From: Woeseiaceae bacterium
Lineage (GTDB): Bacteria; Pseudomonadota; Gammaproteobacteria; Steroidobacterales; Woeseiaceae
Direction of reading: 5' to 3'
Assembly: GCA_030065915.1 (NCBI GenBank)
Contig: JASJCQ010000012.1
Location: forward strand, 1-64,000
DNA: 64,000 nucleotides
In this document: in pieces, positions 19,070 through 27,980 of the stretch
Numbering within the stretch: position 1 is the first letter of the stretch
Layout of the letters: each line of letters starts with the position of its first letter
Translations under genes and position numbers: made by a program
The notes under the pieces: model-generated
Told to the model about the DNA's origin: nothing
The model's database searches: none
Seen by the model: only the letters and a program-made list of their open reading frames with translations

Positions 19070-19125
19070 CGCCCGTAGCTCAGCAGGATAGAGCAAAGGC
19101 TTGCTCATTGAGGCCAGAGGTTCGA
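19069..19125 (+). pseudogene. tRNA-Arg-like 5' fragment
   Basis: The first 27 nt are identical to the 5' part of the tRNA-Arg(CCU) gene at 19338 (acceptor strand, D-arm and first base after it). The anticodon arm is replaced by an unpaired 19-nt stretch. An 11-nt T-arm match (CAGAGGTTCGA) follows and ends at 19125, where a different sequence begins. It cannot fold as a tRNA. It abuts the photolyase stop codon. Confidence 0.85.
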
Positions 19126-19262
19126 CAAAACGCGCTAGCGGTCTTATCGATCATATGCGTCTGAATTGAATAGCTGGGCTTGCTCGTAAGACGGACGCCC
19201 GCTTGCCGGGCGCCGCGAAGCGGTGAAAAGCGACCCTGGGGAGCGATGAATCCATCCTCTCG
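19126..19262 (+). repeat. T-loop-bounded insert A
   Basis: The sequence begins CAAAACGCG immediately after the T-loop GTTCGA of the tRNA-Arg fragment. It contains short hairpins (GCCCG/CGGGC near 19199; CCGC/GCGG near 19213). It ends at AATCC and ATCCTCTCG (19254-19262), the latter a 9-nt match to the 3' T-arm of tRNA-Arg. It shares its opening with the modules at 19487 and 30492 but is longer and more degenerate. Confidence 0.5.
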
Positions 19263-19337
19263 CACAACCGGCTGGCAGCAATCCATCCCTACGATTACAA
19301 TTCCGGCTCGCGGCAAGTCGCGAAACATCAACATCAC

Positions 19338-19414
19338 GCGCCCGTAGCTCAGCAGGATAGAGCACAAGATTCCTAATCTTGGGGTCAGAGGTTCGAATCC
19401 TCTCGGGCGCGCCA
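19338..19414 (+). tRNA. tRNA-Arg(CCU)
   Basis: A 77-nt gene including encoded CCA. The acceptor stem GCGCCCG (19338-19344) pairs with CGGGCGC (19404-19410). The anticodon stem CAAGA/TCTTG holds loop TTCCTAA, giving anticodon CCU, which reads AGG. The T-arm is AGAGG TTCGAAT CCTCT. An intrinsic terminator follows. Confidence 0.97.
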
Positions 19415-19422
19415 TCTAAACG

Positions 19423-19450
19423 AAAAGGGTCCCTTCGGGGGCCCTTTTTG
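19423..19450 (+). terminator. terminator of tRNA-Arg
   Basis: Stem AAAAGGGTCCC pairs with GGGGCCCTTTT (one G-T pair) around a TTCG loop, ending in a T-run. It lies 9 nt after the tRNA CCA. Confidence 0.9.
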
Positions 19451-19486
19451 TTTAGCCGGTGCGTTCGGTGAAGGAATCAAACCTCC

Positions 19487-19560
19487 GTTCGACAAATTGC
19501 GCCAGCAATTTGGACCGAGCGGCAACGCCGCGCTGCCCGCAGGGTTGAAACAGCCCCAAG
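19487..19560 (+). repeat. T-loop-type hairpin module B
   Basis: The module opens GTTCGA (19487-19492). Hairpin 1 is CAAATTGC / GCAATTTG with loop GCCA (19493-19512). Hairpin 2 is GCGGC / GCCGC with loop AAC (19519-19531). A tail GCCCGCAGGG...GAAACAGCCC is shared with module D at 30492. The first-hairpin arms differ from those of D at several positions, yet both pair perfectly. Confidence 0.75.
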
Positions 19561-19672
19561 GCGGTCTGTATGTATCCTCTCTCTACGACACCTACCGTGA
19601 TGCAATTTGAAACAGTCTCGCTGACCCCGATGGGCGAGAATCACCACATCTTTAACTGAACGGGACCAACCG

Positions 19673-20263
19673 ATGCCCTCTAGCAAGCACTTCGTGATGA
19701 TCGCCAGCCTCTCCCTTGTTTCAAGCGCGCTCGCAGACACCTCCGGCGTGCCTGACGGCACCTACTCGGTCGACCCCCAACACGGGTATATCCTCTTCAG
19801 CTACAGCCACTTCGGTCTGTCCAACCCGTCTGTCGGGTTCAACAAATTCGACGCAACCCTCGAACTCGACGCCGACAATCCGGAACAGAGCTCAATCGAC
19901 GTCGCAATCGATGCGGCCAGCATCGACAGCCGGGTACCGGTATTCAATGATCACCTGCGCGGCGAGCAGTTCTTTAACACCGACGCGTTCCCCGGGATCC
20001 GCTTCGAGGCAACTTCAATCGAAGCGAAAGGCGATTCAAGGTACGAGATCACCGGCGACCTGAGCATGAAAGGCGTCACCAAGCCGATAACGCTAGATGC
20101 CTCCATCGTCGCAACCACGCACCCGTTCAAGAGAGTCCCGGTCGTCGGTGTCTCGGCAACCGGCCAGCTGCTGCGTTCGGACTGGGACCTCGGCGCCTAC
20201 GCCCCAAGCGTCTCGGACGAGGTCACACTGACAATCGAAGTCGAGATGCTCAAACAAGAGTGA
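19673..20263 (+). CDS. YceI-family periplasmic protein
   Basis: A 196-residue YceI-fold lipocalin-like barrel. A signal peptide (residues 1-21, ending SSALA) is followed by GTYSVDPQHGYILFSYSHFGLS, the family opening, and the characteristic DHLRGEQFFNTDAFPGIRFEAT. YceI proteins bind isoprenoid or other amphiphilic ligands in the periplasm. The gene lies alone between the tRNA-Arg region and the galactan locus, and nothing nearby indicates its ligand. Confidence 0.93.
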   Translation: MPSSKHFVMIASLSLVSSALADTSGVPDGTYSVDPQHGYILFSYSHFGLSNPSVGFNKFDATLELDADNPEQSSIDVAIDAASIDSRVPVFNDHLRGEQFFNTDAFPGIRFEATSIEAKGDSRYEITGDLSMKGVTKPITLDASIVATTHPFKRVPVVGVSATGQLLRSDWDLGAYAPSVSDEVTLTIEVEMLKQE

Positions 20264-20389
20264 ATTTGCGGGGATTGCCAGGCCCGACCGCTTGCAATTG
20301 CACCGTGACCTATTGAGTAACTGAGGTAGTTCCAATCGAGACTCGCGGGAGCTTTCGAGCTAACATGCCGAAAAGACTCCGGATACTCG

Positions 20390-23300
20390 ATGAAGCCACT
20401 CAATGCTCTGCCCTTTGCGCTGGCTTGCGCGGTCTCCCTGTTCCTAATCGCATCCTGCGGACAAGGTAGTACCCCAGTGCCGATGCTCGCTGAATGGCAA
20501 GACCCTGAGATCATCGCCGTCAATCGACTGCCGGCCCGGTCATTCTTCACCGCCTACGAGTCGGCGGAACTTGCCCTGAAGGCAGACCCGTCGCAGTCTC
20601 GTTACCGCCTCTCGCTGGATGGGAACTGGCGTTTCGTTCTGAAAGGCGCGCCCGGCGACGTGCCTGCGGACTTCATGGAACCGGCGTACGATGACCGCGA
20701 CTGGTCGAACATCAAGGTTCCGGGAAATTGGGAGCGGCAGGGATTCGGCGTGCCTCGCTACGTCAATGCGGACTACGTGTTCCCCTTCGATGAGCCGCTG
20801 GTTCCGACTAAGAACAACCCGACGGGGCTCTACCGTACGTCGGTAACGATTCCCCAGGACTGGCAGGATCGTCGGGTCGTGATTCGCTTTGGCGCCGCGA
20901 ACTCGGGCCTGTACCTGTGGGTCAACGGTCAACGTGTCGGTTACAGCGAAGATTCAAAACTGCCGGCTGAATTCGATGTTAGCGAATACCTGGCGACGGG
21001 CGAGAACTCGATTGCCGCGATGGTCGTGCAATGGTCATCCGGCAGCTACCTGGAAGACCAGGACTTCTGGTCGATCTCGGGGCTGGAGCGCTCCGTCGAA
21101 CTGCTCGCCGAACCCGCTACTCGCGTTAACGACTTTTTCGTCCACGCCGGACTCGACAACGCATTCGACAAAGGTGAGTTCGAGGTCGACATCGACGTCG
21201 CCGGCGATCCTGACGGCGCAACGCTGTCCTACAGCCTGTTCGACGATGCCGGCACAATCGCCGCTGGCCAGGCTCCAGCGACCGCATCTGTCAGTTTCTC
21301 GGCCGACAGCCTCGACGTGCGGCCGTGGACTGCCGAGACCCCGAATCTCTACACGCTGCTGCTCGAGTTAACCGACGCCAACGGGCAGACGCTGCAAGCC
21401 ATTCGGCAGCGCGTCGGGTTCAGAGAAGTCACCATGTCGGGCGGCAGGCTTCATATCAACGGCAAGGCCATTACCTTCAGGGGCGTCAATCGACATGAGC
21501 ACGACCCGATGACCGGGCGCGCTGTCGACGAAGATTCCATGCGGAAGGACCTGGAGCTTCTGAAGCAACTGAATTTCAATGCGGTCCGCACCTCACACTA
21601 TCCCAACGATCCTCGCTGGTATGCACTGACCGACGCAATCGGTATCTACGTCGTCGACGAAGCCAATGTGGAATCCCACGCGTATATGGGCGGCGGCCCC
21701 GATGTATGGCTCGGTAACAAGCCCTACTTTTACGACTCGCATATCGCGCGCATCGCCAGGATGCTGGAACGCGACAAGAACCACCCGTCTGTGATCGCCT
21801 GGAGTCTCGGTAACGAGGCCGGCCTGGGCAAGGCTTTCGAGGATGCCGCGTCCATCCTGCGCGGCCGGGACCCGGGGCGCGCCGTCTTGTATGAGGGCAC
21901 GGGTCAGTCCGACGGACACAACCCGAGGGAATTCGCCGATCTGTACACGCCCATGTATGACCGGGTTGACGAGATGAAGGACTATATCGCTCTCTATCCG
22001 GACAAGGCGATCGTGCAGTTCGAGTACGCACATGCGATGGGCAACAGCCTGGGTGGGCTCAAGGAATACTGGGACCTGATCTGGTCCGAACCCATGGCCC
22101 AAGGCGGATTCATCTGGGACTGGGTTGACCAGACCTTCCTCGAGCACAAGCCAGACGGAACGCCATATTGGGCGTATGGCGGCGACTATAACGAAGGACG
22201 CAACGACGGCAATTTCCTCGCCAACGGTCTGGTACAACCCGATAGAACGCTGAACCCGCATGCCTGGGAAGCCAAGAAGGTCATGCAACCCGTGCACTTT
22301 TCGCTGGCTGACGACCAAGTCCTGACCGTCACGAACCGTCATGACCATGTCGACCTGGGCGGGCTGACCTTCAGCTGGCGCGTCGAGGTCGACGGTGTCA
22401 TGGTTGCCGAGGGCAACCTGCCCGACCTGGCGCTTGCACCGGAAGAAGATGCAAGCGTCGATCTGTCGATACCTGACGTGGATGTCGCCGCTCAGGAGGA
22501 GAGCTTTCTGACCGTTGAAGCAAGAGCCCGTGCCGGTTATCAACCACTCGTGCCCGAAGGCCACCTGGTTGCCTGGCAGCAGTTCCCGCTGGACTCTGCT
22601 ACCGAAGTGCTGCCACCGGCACCTGCCCGATCCGATCTCGGCCTCATCGCGGAAAAAGAGGGCATCGTCATAACGGGTCGAAATTTCGCGATCGTCCTGG
22701 ACAAGGCCAGCGGCCTGATCTCCTCCTGGCGGGTGGATAACAAACACCTGTTGTCGAGTCCTCTGCAGCCGCACTTCTGGCGAGCGCCGGTAGACAACGA
22801 CGTGGGCGCCGGCATTCCCGACGAGCTGGCGATTTGGAAAACAGCGGATGAGTCGCGAGAGCTGGTCGAATTCGACGCGGCGATCGACGAGGATGGCAGT
22901 GTTCGCGTCAATACGACGGCACGCTATCTCGACGGCCTGTTGACGGTCGTCGCCGACTACCAGGTGTATGGCAATGGCGAGATGCTCGTCACCGTTTCGG
23001 TCGAGCCATCGGCAGATGCTGACCTGCCTGAGTTCTATCGCGTTGGAATGACAACAACGCTGCCGAACAACCTGGACCGGCTCAGCTGGTTCGGGCGCGG
23101 CCCGCACGAATCGTATTCCGATCGCCTGATGTCGGCCGCCGTCGGGCTGTACAGCGGCCGGGTTTCGGAACAGGCGCACGACTACAGCCGACCGCAGGAA
23201 ACCGGCAACAAGCAGGACGTTCGCTGGCTTGCTCTGCGTGAAGACGACGGCACCGGACTCGAGGTCGCAGGCGCTCCGATCGTCCACGTGACCGCCCTGC

Positions 23301-23548
23301 CGTTTAGCTACGATTTGCTCGACTATTACCCGGGGACACAACGCCACGGCGCAGACCTTGTGCCCGGCGACCGATACACGCTGAACATCGACGCGTTCCA
23401 GATGGGCGTTGGCGGAGACAATTCCTGGGGGTTCTGGCCGTTGCCAGACTATCGAATGAAGGCCCGAAAACTGGATTACCGGTTTCGGCTGATCGGCATC
23501 AGCAAGGGCGACGACCCGGCCACACTGTCCCGGCGCTCGGCACCCTAG
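20390..23548 (+). CDS. GH2 beta-galactosidase, predicted lipoprotein
   Basis: LacZ-type glycoside hydrolase family 2 enzyme, 1052 residues, full length. The order is sugar-binding jelly roll (about 60-220), Ig-like domain, TIM barrel (about 340-640), then beta-sandwich and C-terminal galactose-mutarotase-like domain. The acid/base Glu is E476 in SLGNEAG and the nucleophile E545 in FEYAHAMGNS. Unlike cytoplasmic E. coli LacZ it begins with a lipoprotein signal ending LIASC, so it should be anchored in the envelope. It converges with a GH53 galactanase gene (3'-end overlap of 4 bp) followed by a symporter, supporting use of beta-galactans. Confidence 0.95.
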   Translation: MKPLNALPFALACAVSLFLIASCGQGSTPVPMLAEWQDPEIIAVNRLPARSFFTAYESAELALKADPSQSRYRLSLDGNWRFVLKGAPGDVPADFMEPAYDDRDWSNIKVPGNWERQGFGVPRYVNADYVFPFDEPLVPTKNNPTGLYRTSVTIPQDWQDRRVVIRFGAANSGLYLWVNGQRVGYSEDSKLPAEFDVSEYLATGENSIAAMVVQWSSGSYLEDQDFWSISGLERSVELLAEPATRVNDFFVHAGLDNAFDKGEFEVDIDVAGDPDGATLSYSLFDDAGTIAAGQAPATASVSFSADSLDVRPWTAETPNLYTLLLELTDANGQTLQAIRQRVGFREVTMSGGRLHINGKAITFRGVNRHEHDPMTGRAVDEDSMRKDLELLKQLNFNAVRTSHYPNDPRWYALTDAIGIYVVDEANVESHAYMGGGPDVWLGNKPYFYDSHIARIARMLERDKNHPSVIAWSLGNEAGLGKAFEDAASILRGRDPGRAVLYEGTGQSDGHNPREFADLYTPMYDRVDEMKDYIALYPDKAIVQFEYAHAMGNSLGGLKEYWDLIWSEPMAQGGFIWDWVDQTFLEHKPDGTPYWAYGGDYNEGRNDGNFLANGLVQPDRTLNPHAWEAKKVMQPVHFSLADDQVLTVTNRHDHVDLGGLTFSWRVEVDGVMVAEGNLPDLALAPEEDASVDLSIPDVDVAAQEESFLTVEARARAGYQPLVPEGHLVAWQQFPLDSATEVLPPAPARSDLGLIAEKEGIVITGRNFAIVLDKASGLISSWRVDNKHLLSSPLQPHFWRAPVDNDVGAGIPDELAIWKTADESRELVEFDAAIDEDGSVRVNTTARYLDGLLTVVADYQVYGNGEMLVTVSVEPSADADLPEFYRVGMTTTLPNNLDRLSWFGRGPHESYSDRLMSAAVGLYSGRVSEQAHDYSRPQETGNKQDVRWLALREDDGTGLEVAGAPIVHVTALPFSYDLLDYYPGTQRHGADLVPGDRYTLNIDAFQMGVGGDNSWGFWPLPDYRMKARKLDYRFRLIGISKGDDPATLSRRSAP

Positions 23549-24654
23549 TCCGAAATCTCGTCACTCTCAGCGGCCCGCAGAAACGCGGCGCCGGGCAGCA
23601 GGCGGTTCTCGAAGTCGAACAGCGCCGCATTTTCCCAATGCGACCCCTGCCCCCAGCGTGTCTGGCAAGAGGACGACACCCAGGCAGGTTCCCAGTACAC
23701 GATGCCGAGCCCTCCGCCGGCGACGACCTCGGACTGAAGGTCTATGAGGAAACGCCGCTGGCCGTCTGGCGTCGCGGGATAGCCGTCAACCAGGCTGTCA
23801 TCACCGAGCAGGTTCCCTGCTGCGTCTTTCCCGTCGAGCGTCCACGGGTAGGCGGTCTCGACGACGACAACGTCGCTGCCGAATCGACTGCGAAACTCCG
23901 AGATCTTCTCCCTGATTTCGGAGAATGGCGTGGACGACCACTTCGGGTAGTAACTGACGCCGATAATGTCGAAGTCGTCCAGCCCGGCGTAGATGCCATC
24001 GTCAAACCAGACGCGGACGTTCTCCGGCTGCGCGATATGCAGCATGACCTGCGGTCGCCGTTCTGGCTCGACATCTAGCTGCCGGACCGCCCTGATTCCT
24101 GCATTCAATAGCCTGACGTTTCGCGCCCAGTTCACATCGGCCTTCTCATCGACTTCTTCGTCGATCAGCATGTCGGTGTTCGTTTCATTACCTACCGCGA
24201 CGACATCCGGCAACAGGCCATCGGCCTCCAGGGCGAGCAGAGTGTCCGTCGTATACTCCGCCAGAGCACCCGATAGCCCGTCCGTGTCGTCGGCTGGCGG
24301 CCAGCCTGCGGGCCGCAGCTGTTTGCCGGGGTGCGCCCAGTCGTCCGAGTAGTGAAGATCCAGCAGGGTTCGCATTCCGGCGGCCTTCGCCCGGGCCAGG
24401 CTCTTTCGAACGTCATCAAACGTGCTGTAGCGGGTCCAGTCCGGGGCTACCCATAACCTGAGACGAACGATATTCGCGCCGGCATCCGCCATGATCCTGA
24501 ACGGGTCTTTCGTAGCATCGCCATGCCGGTACTCTGCACCGCAGTCTTCCAGTTCATTGACGTAGGAAAGGTCAACGCCGCGCCAGACGTCGCCGGCACC
24601 GGCGGCTGCCGGCAGACATAGTAAGACAACCAGGTGCCACGTCGTCGCGCGCAT
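23545..24654 (-). CDS. GH53 endo-beta-1,4-galactanase
   Basis: Arabinogalactan endo-beta-1,4-galactanase of family GH53, 369 residues. A signal peptide (VVLLCLPAAAGA) precedes GVDLSYVNELEDCG, the normal family start. The acid/base Glu lies in GNETNTDM and the nucleophile in VVVETAYPW. It cleaves pectic galactan or type I arabinogalactan outside the cytoplasm to galacto-oligosaccharides that the neighbouring GH2 enzyme could finish. It begins 3 bp after the symporter stop, so the two form an operon. Confidence 0.95.
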   Translation of the reverse strand: MRATTWHLVVLLCLPAAAGAGDVWRGVDLSYVNELEDCGAEYRHGDATKDPFRIMADAGANIVRLRLWVAPDWTRYSTFDDVRKSLARAKAAGMRTLLDLHYSDDWAHPGKQLRPAGWPPADDTDGLSGALAEYTTDTLLALEADGLLPDVVAVGNETNTDMLIDEEVDEKADVNWARNVRLLNAGIRAVRQLDVEPERRPQVMLHIAQPENVRVWFDDGIYAGLDDFDIIGVSYYPKWSSTPFSEIREKISEFRSRFGSDVVVVETAYPWTLDGKDAAGNLLGDDSLVDGYPATPDGQRRFLIDLQSEVVAGGGLGIVYWEPAWVSSSCQTRWGQGSHWENAALFDFENRLLPGAAFLRAAESDEISD

Positions 24655-24657
24655 TGC

Positions 24658-26253
24658 CTACAGGGCCGACAGGTCGGCGAATACGACGTAGATGGTCAGG
24701 ACGATCAGTCCCAGCGCAAGGCCCGCGCGCTTCGCATGGGGCCACGGCGTCATGTCGACCGCCTTGACATCGACCTGCTGGAACCGTTCTTCCCGCGGAC
24801 TTATCTCACCGATGACGAACATGTAGATCACGAGGTAGGCAAACACGATACCGAGGAAATGGAAGTCATTGATGGACGACACGACCGTGGCTAGCGGCGG
24901 TATGAAATACGCGGAGGCGATGATGACCAGACCCGCGATCATCGCCGTCTTTGCCGCGCGCGCCGGTACTCGTTGCGACAGCATGCCGACCAGCACAACC
25001 GAGAAGATCGGGATGAAATAGATACCGTTCATCTTCTGCAGGTAGCCGAAGATGCTCTCCTGGCCATCCAGCAGCGGCGCCAGCGTCATCGCGAAGACGG
25101 CAATGCCCCAACCGAACAGTTTGCCGGACCTGACGACAGCCTTCTCATCCGCGTCTTTGTTCATTAGGTTCTTGTACAGGCCCAGGCTGAACAACGTACA
25201 GGTGCTGTTCAACGCAGAATTGAAGCTGGACAGGATGGCGCCCATCATGACGGCCGCGAAGAAGCCCGCGTAGGCCGCGGGCAATACCGTGTTGACCAGT
25301 GCGCCATAAGAGTGGTCGGCGCGAACGTCCTGTCCGGCGAACAGCGCGAACGCAATCATGCCGGGGATGACGAGATAGATTGGCCCGAGTAATTTCAGGA
25401 AGCCGGTCGCGAGGACGCCCTTCTGCCCTTCGGCAAGCGAGCTGGCGCCGAAAGTGCGCTGGATGATTTGCTGGTTGGTTGTCCAGTAGAACAGGTTCAG
25501 AATGAGGACACCGGTGAAAATCGTACCGACGGGCACGGCGCTGTCGTTGCCCGCGATCGAGCTGAAACGACCCTCGTTACCGTCGGCGAGCGCACTAAAG
25601 CCACTCAGGAGACCGCCGTCGCCGAGTGCTTTCAGACCGAACCAGGTGATCATCAGGCCGCCGACGAGAAGTCCGATGCCGTTCAGCACGTCCGAGACGG
25701 CGACGGTACGAAGACCGCCGAAGAGCGCGTACAGAGATCCGATAATCCCGACGACCCAGACGATCAGCCACAACGTCTGGGTATGCGAGTCGAGACCCAG
25801 CATAGACTGGACATCAAGGATACCGATCAGCCCGGTGGCACCCGTGTACAGGATGATAGGCAGCAGGATAACCGCGTAGGCGATCAGGAAGATGAAACTG
25901 CCGATCATGCGGGTCTGATGGTCGAAGCGAATCTCCAGGTATTCCGGCACCGTCGATACGCCACTTTTAAGGAATCGGGGCAGGAAAAACAACGCCATCG
26001 CGACCAACGCGAGTACTGCGACGACCTCCCAGACCATAACCGAGAAACCGTAGGTGAAGGCGGCACCGTTCAAACCCACCATCTGCTCCGTCGACAGGTT
26101 GGTCAGCAACAACGAGCCCGCAATCAACGGCCAGGTCAGAGAGCGGCCCGCGAGAAAGTAGCCTTCACTGGTCGAATGATCGTCCTTGCGGGTCAGCCAG
26201 ATCGTCAGCAAAGCAACGAGGCCGGTAAAGAACAGGAAAGATACAAGAATCAT
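24658..26253 (-). CDS. sodium:solute symporter (SSS family), putative galactose/sugar transporter
   Basis: A 531-residue SSS (SglT-like) transporter with about 14 hydrophobic helices. It shows the family N-terminus EGYFLAGRSLTWPLIAGSLL and TNLSTEQMVGLNG, with later STCTLFSLGLYKNL and conserved Na+-site serines. Adjacent galactanase and beta-galactosidase genes make galactose or a galacto-oligosaccharide the likely substrate (inference). Inner membrane. First gene of the minus-strand pair with the GH53 gene. Confidence 0.92.
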   Translation of the reverse strand: MILVSFLFFTGLVALLTIWLTRKDDHSTSEGYFLAGRSLTWPLIAGSLLLTNLSTEQMVGLNGAAFTYGFSVMVWEVVAVLALVAMALFFLPRFLKSGVSTVPEYLEIRFDHQTRMIGSFIFLIAYAVILLPIILYTGATGLIGILDVQSMLGLDSHTQTLWLIVWVVGIIGSLYALFGGLRTVAVSDVLNGIGLLVGGLMITWFGLKALGDGGLLSGFSALADGNEGRFSSIAGNDSAVPVGTIFTGVLILNLFYWTTNQQIIQRTFGASSLAEGQKGVLATGFLKLLGPIYLVIPGMIAFALFAGQDVRADHSYGALVNTVLPAAYAGFFAAVMMGAILSSFNSALNSTCTLFSLGLYKNLMNKDADEKAVVRSGKLFGWGIAVFAMTLAPLLDGQESIFGYLQKMNGIYFIPIFSVVLVGMLSQRVPARAAKTAMIAGLVIIASAYFIPPLATVVSSINDFHFLGIVFAYLVIYMFVIGEISPREERFQQVDVKAVDMTPWPHAKRAGLALGLIVLTIYVVFADLSAL

Positions 26254-26389
26254 CGGCGCTCCAGTCTCAGGTTCTTATTCTTATGCCAACTAAAGAGGTG
26301 GTGTTGTCGAACGCGCATTACAGCATAGCAGCAACCATGCAGGCAGCATCCAGCTAAATTTCCTGCCGCAGCGGCCGTTAACCTTATCT

Positions 26390-26716
26390 ATGACTATCAA
26401 GAAATGCATGATCGCACTTATTCTGATGATCGTACCGGTTGCAGCATCGGCGAGCGGATCGGAACGAGAAGAAAACTGCCTGCTGGGCCAGGAAACGGCA
26501 GCTCTGTTCTATACGATGCTGCAGACCGATCCGGACCAGGCGGCGCGGGTGCTGCGCAAGGTCGACACACGCATCGCGAAGCATGCCCACTATTGGGCGA
26601 AGAGCTACCTGGACAAGGACCAGGATTTGCACACCCTGGTCTCCGACTACCTGACCGTCTGCCTGCGCACGGGACCCGGCCGAATGCCGGTTCCGCCGAT
26701 CGAACAACTCAAATAA
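26390..26716 (+). CDS. small exported protein of unknown function
   Basis: 108 residues with a signal peptide (KKCMIALILMIVPVAASA) and a mature part carrying two Cys (C30 and one near residue 91) that could form a disulfide. The mature domain looks helical (LLGQETAALFYTMLQTDPDQAARVLRKV). No recognised family. Probably periplasmic. Confidence 0.65.
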   Translation: MTIKKCMIALILMIVPVAASASGSEREENCLLGQETAALFYTMLQTDPDQAARVLRKVDTRIAKHAHYWAKSYLDKDQDLHTLVSDYLTVCLRTGPGRMPVPPIEQLK

Positions 26717-26768
26717 TCGTATACTTTGCCGATAAACATAATATGTTGAGCGTTAACGGGAGTCTGCC

Positions 26769-26885
26769 ATGGCCGCTTCCACGTTATACACACTACTGTT
26801 TGTCGGCAATGTCGCGCTGTTCTTCATTTGGGTTAACTACATCCTGAAGGCCCTCAAAGGAGAATGCCCGCACTGCGGAAAGTAG
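26769..26885 (+). CDS. 38-residue single-helix membrane protein with C-terminal CPHCGK
   Basis: A short frame with a good GGGAG Shine-Dalgarno 8 nt before its ATG. It encodes one hydrophobic helix (LYTLLFVGNVALFFIWVNYI) followed by a short basic linker and the C-terminal tail GECPHCGK. A CPxCG pair at the very end resembles half of a zinc ribbon or a thiol pair. It lies 52 bp after the preceding small exported protein. No family recognised; coding status rests on the ribosome site and the sensible membrane topology. Confidence 0.5.
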   Translation: MAASTLYTLLFVGNVALFFIWVNYILKALKGECPHCGK

Positions 26886-27017
26886 GTCGAGGCCAGCGTC
26901 TCCCTGCTTTGCTATTTCGACGCCCCCGTGGGTGTCGCGCCTCTCTGTTGCTTTTTGTCTTGTCCTGCAGGCGATCGCGTTCTAGCATCGGCGCCTCACA
27001 ACTGAGCGGATCCGAAG

Positions 27018-27479
27018 ATGAACCTCAAGATACGTGTGGCCGAGGCTGGCGATGCCGAGACCATAGCGCGCTTTAACAACGGCATCGCCGAGGAAACAGA
27101 AGGGCATTCGCTGGATCCTGCGACGATTGGGTCCGGCGTCGAACGCCTCCTGGCGGATTCGGACAACGGTCAGTACTGGGTCGCGGAAGCAGACGGTCGC
27201 ATCGTCGGACAGATCATGGTGACATACGAATGGAGCGACTGGCGCGACGGCCGGATCTGGTGGATTCAGTCGGTCTACGTTGATGCCGATCACCGTCGTA
27301 AAGGCGTGTTCGCTTCGCTGTATCGCCATGTCCAGAGCCTGGCCTCACGGGACCCGGATGTGATCGGCATCCGTTTGTACGTCGATGCAGAAAACACGCG
27401 CGCGCAAGACACCTACGTTAACCTTGGTATGCAGATGACCGCCTACCGCGTCATGGAAACCATGTTCGACAAAGATTAA
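27018..27479 (+). CDS. GNAT family N-acetyltransferase
   Basis: A 153-residue single-domain GNAT enzyme. The acetyl-CoA-binding motif A is in WIQSVYVDADHRRKGVFASLYRHV (about 77-101) and motif B in IRLYVDAENTRAQDTYVNLGMQ. The acceptor substrate cannot be read from the sequence. Its stop is 12 bp upstream of the peroxiredoxin start, so the two are probably one operon. Confidence 0.9.
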   Translation: MNLKIRVAEAGDAETIARFNNGIAEETEGHSLDPATIGSGVERLLADSDNGQYWVAEADGRIVGQIMVTYEWSDWRDGRIWWIQSVYVDADHRRKGVFASLYRHVQSLASRDPDVIGIRLYVDAENTRAQDTYVNLGMQMTAYRVMETMFDKD

Positions 27480-27491
27480 GGAACAAGACTG

Positions 27492-27980
27492 ATGTTGAAA
27501 GCTGGCAGTAAGGCACCGGAATTCATTCTGCCGGACGACTCCGGCAAGGACACGTCGTTGACGGACCTGCTCGAAGACGGCCCGCTGATTCTCTACTTTT
27601 ACCCGGCTGACTTCACACCCGGCTGCACGAAAGAGGCCTGCGCGATACGCGACATTCACGACGACCTGGTCGCCGTCGGTCTGAAGGTCGTCGGCGTCAG
27701 TCCGCAGGACGAAGAAAGTCATGCACGCTTCAAGGAGAAATACGACCTGCCTTTCGTGCTGCTGTGCGACGAGGATAAGACGGTCGCCAAAATGTTCGAT
27801 GTCGACGGTCCCTTCGGTGTCGGCGTGCGTCGCGTGACATTCCTGATCGCGCAGGACAAGAAGATCCAGGATGCGGTCATGGCTGACGTGCGTATCGGTC
27901 GTCACGAGGAATTCATCCGACACGCCATTTCGCTGCGCGAGGCCGCTGGTCTCAAAGACATCGACCGAAGCCGGAACTGA
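27492..27980 (+). CDS. bcp: thiol peroxidase of the Bcp/PrxQ type
   Basis: AhpC/TSA-fold peroxiredoxin, 162 residues, reducing hydroperoxides with thioredoxin-type donors. The peroxidatic Cys is C45 in FTPGCTKEAC and the resolving Cys is C50, the five-residue spacing typical of Bcp/PrxQ. DFTPGCT and GVSPQDEESHARFKEKYDLPF are family stretches. Cytoplasmic. Follows the GNAT gene closely. Confidence 0.93.
   Translation: MLKAGSKAPEFILPDDSGKDTSLTDLLEDGPLILYFYPADFTPGCTKEACAIRDIHDDLVAVGLKVVGVSPQDEESHARFKEKYDLPFVLLCDEDKTVAKMFDVDGPFGVGVRRVTFLIAQDKKIQDAVMADVRIGRHEEFIRHAISLREAAGLKDIDRSRN

Noticed and set aside
21593..23347. A 584-codon open frame antisense to the GH2 gene
   Set aside because: High GC makes long antisense frames common. 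It has no recognisable domain, while the sense frame is a complete GH2 enzyme with both catalytic Glu.
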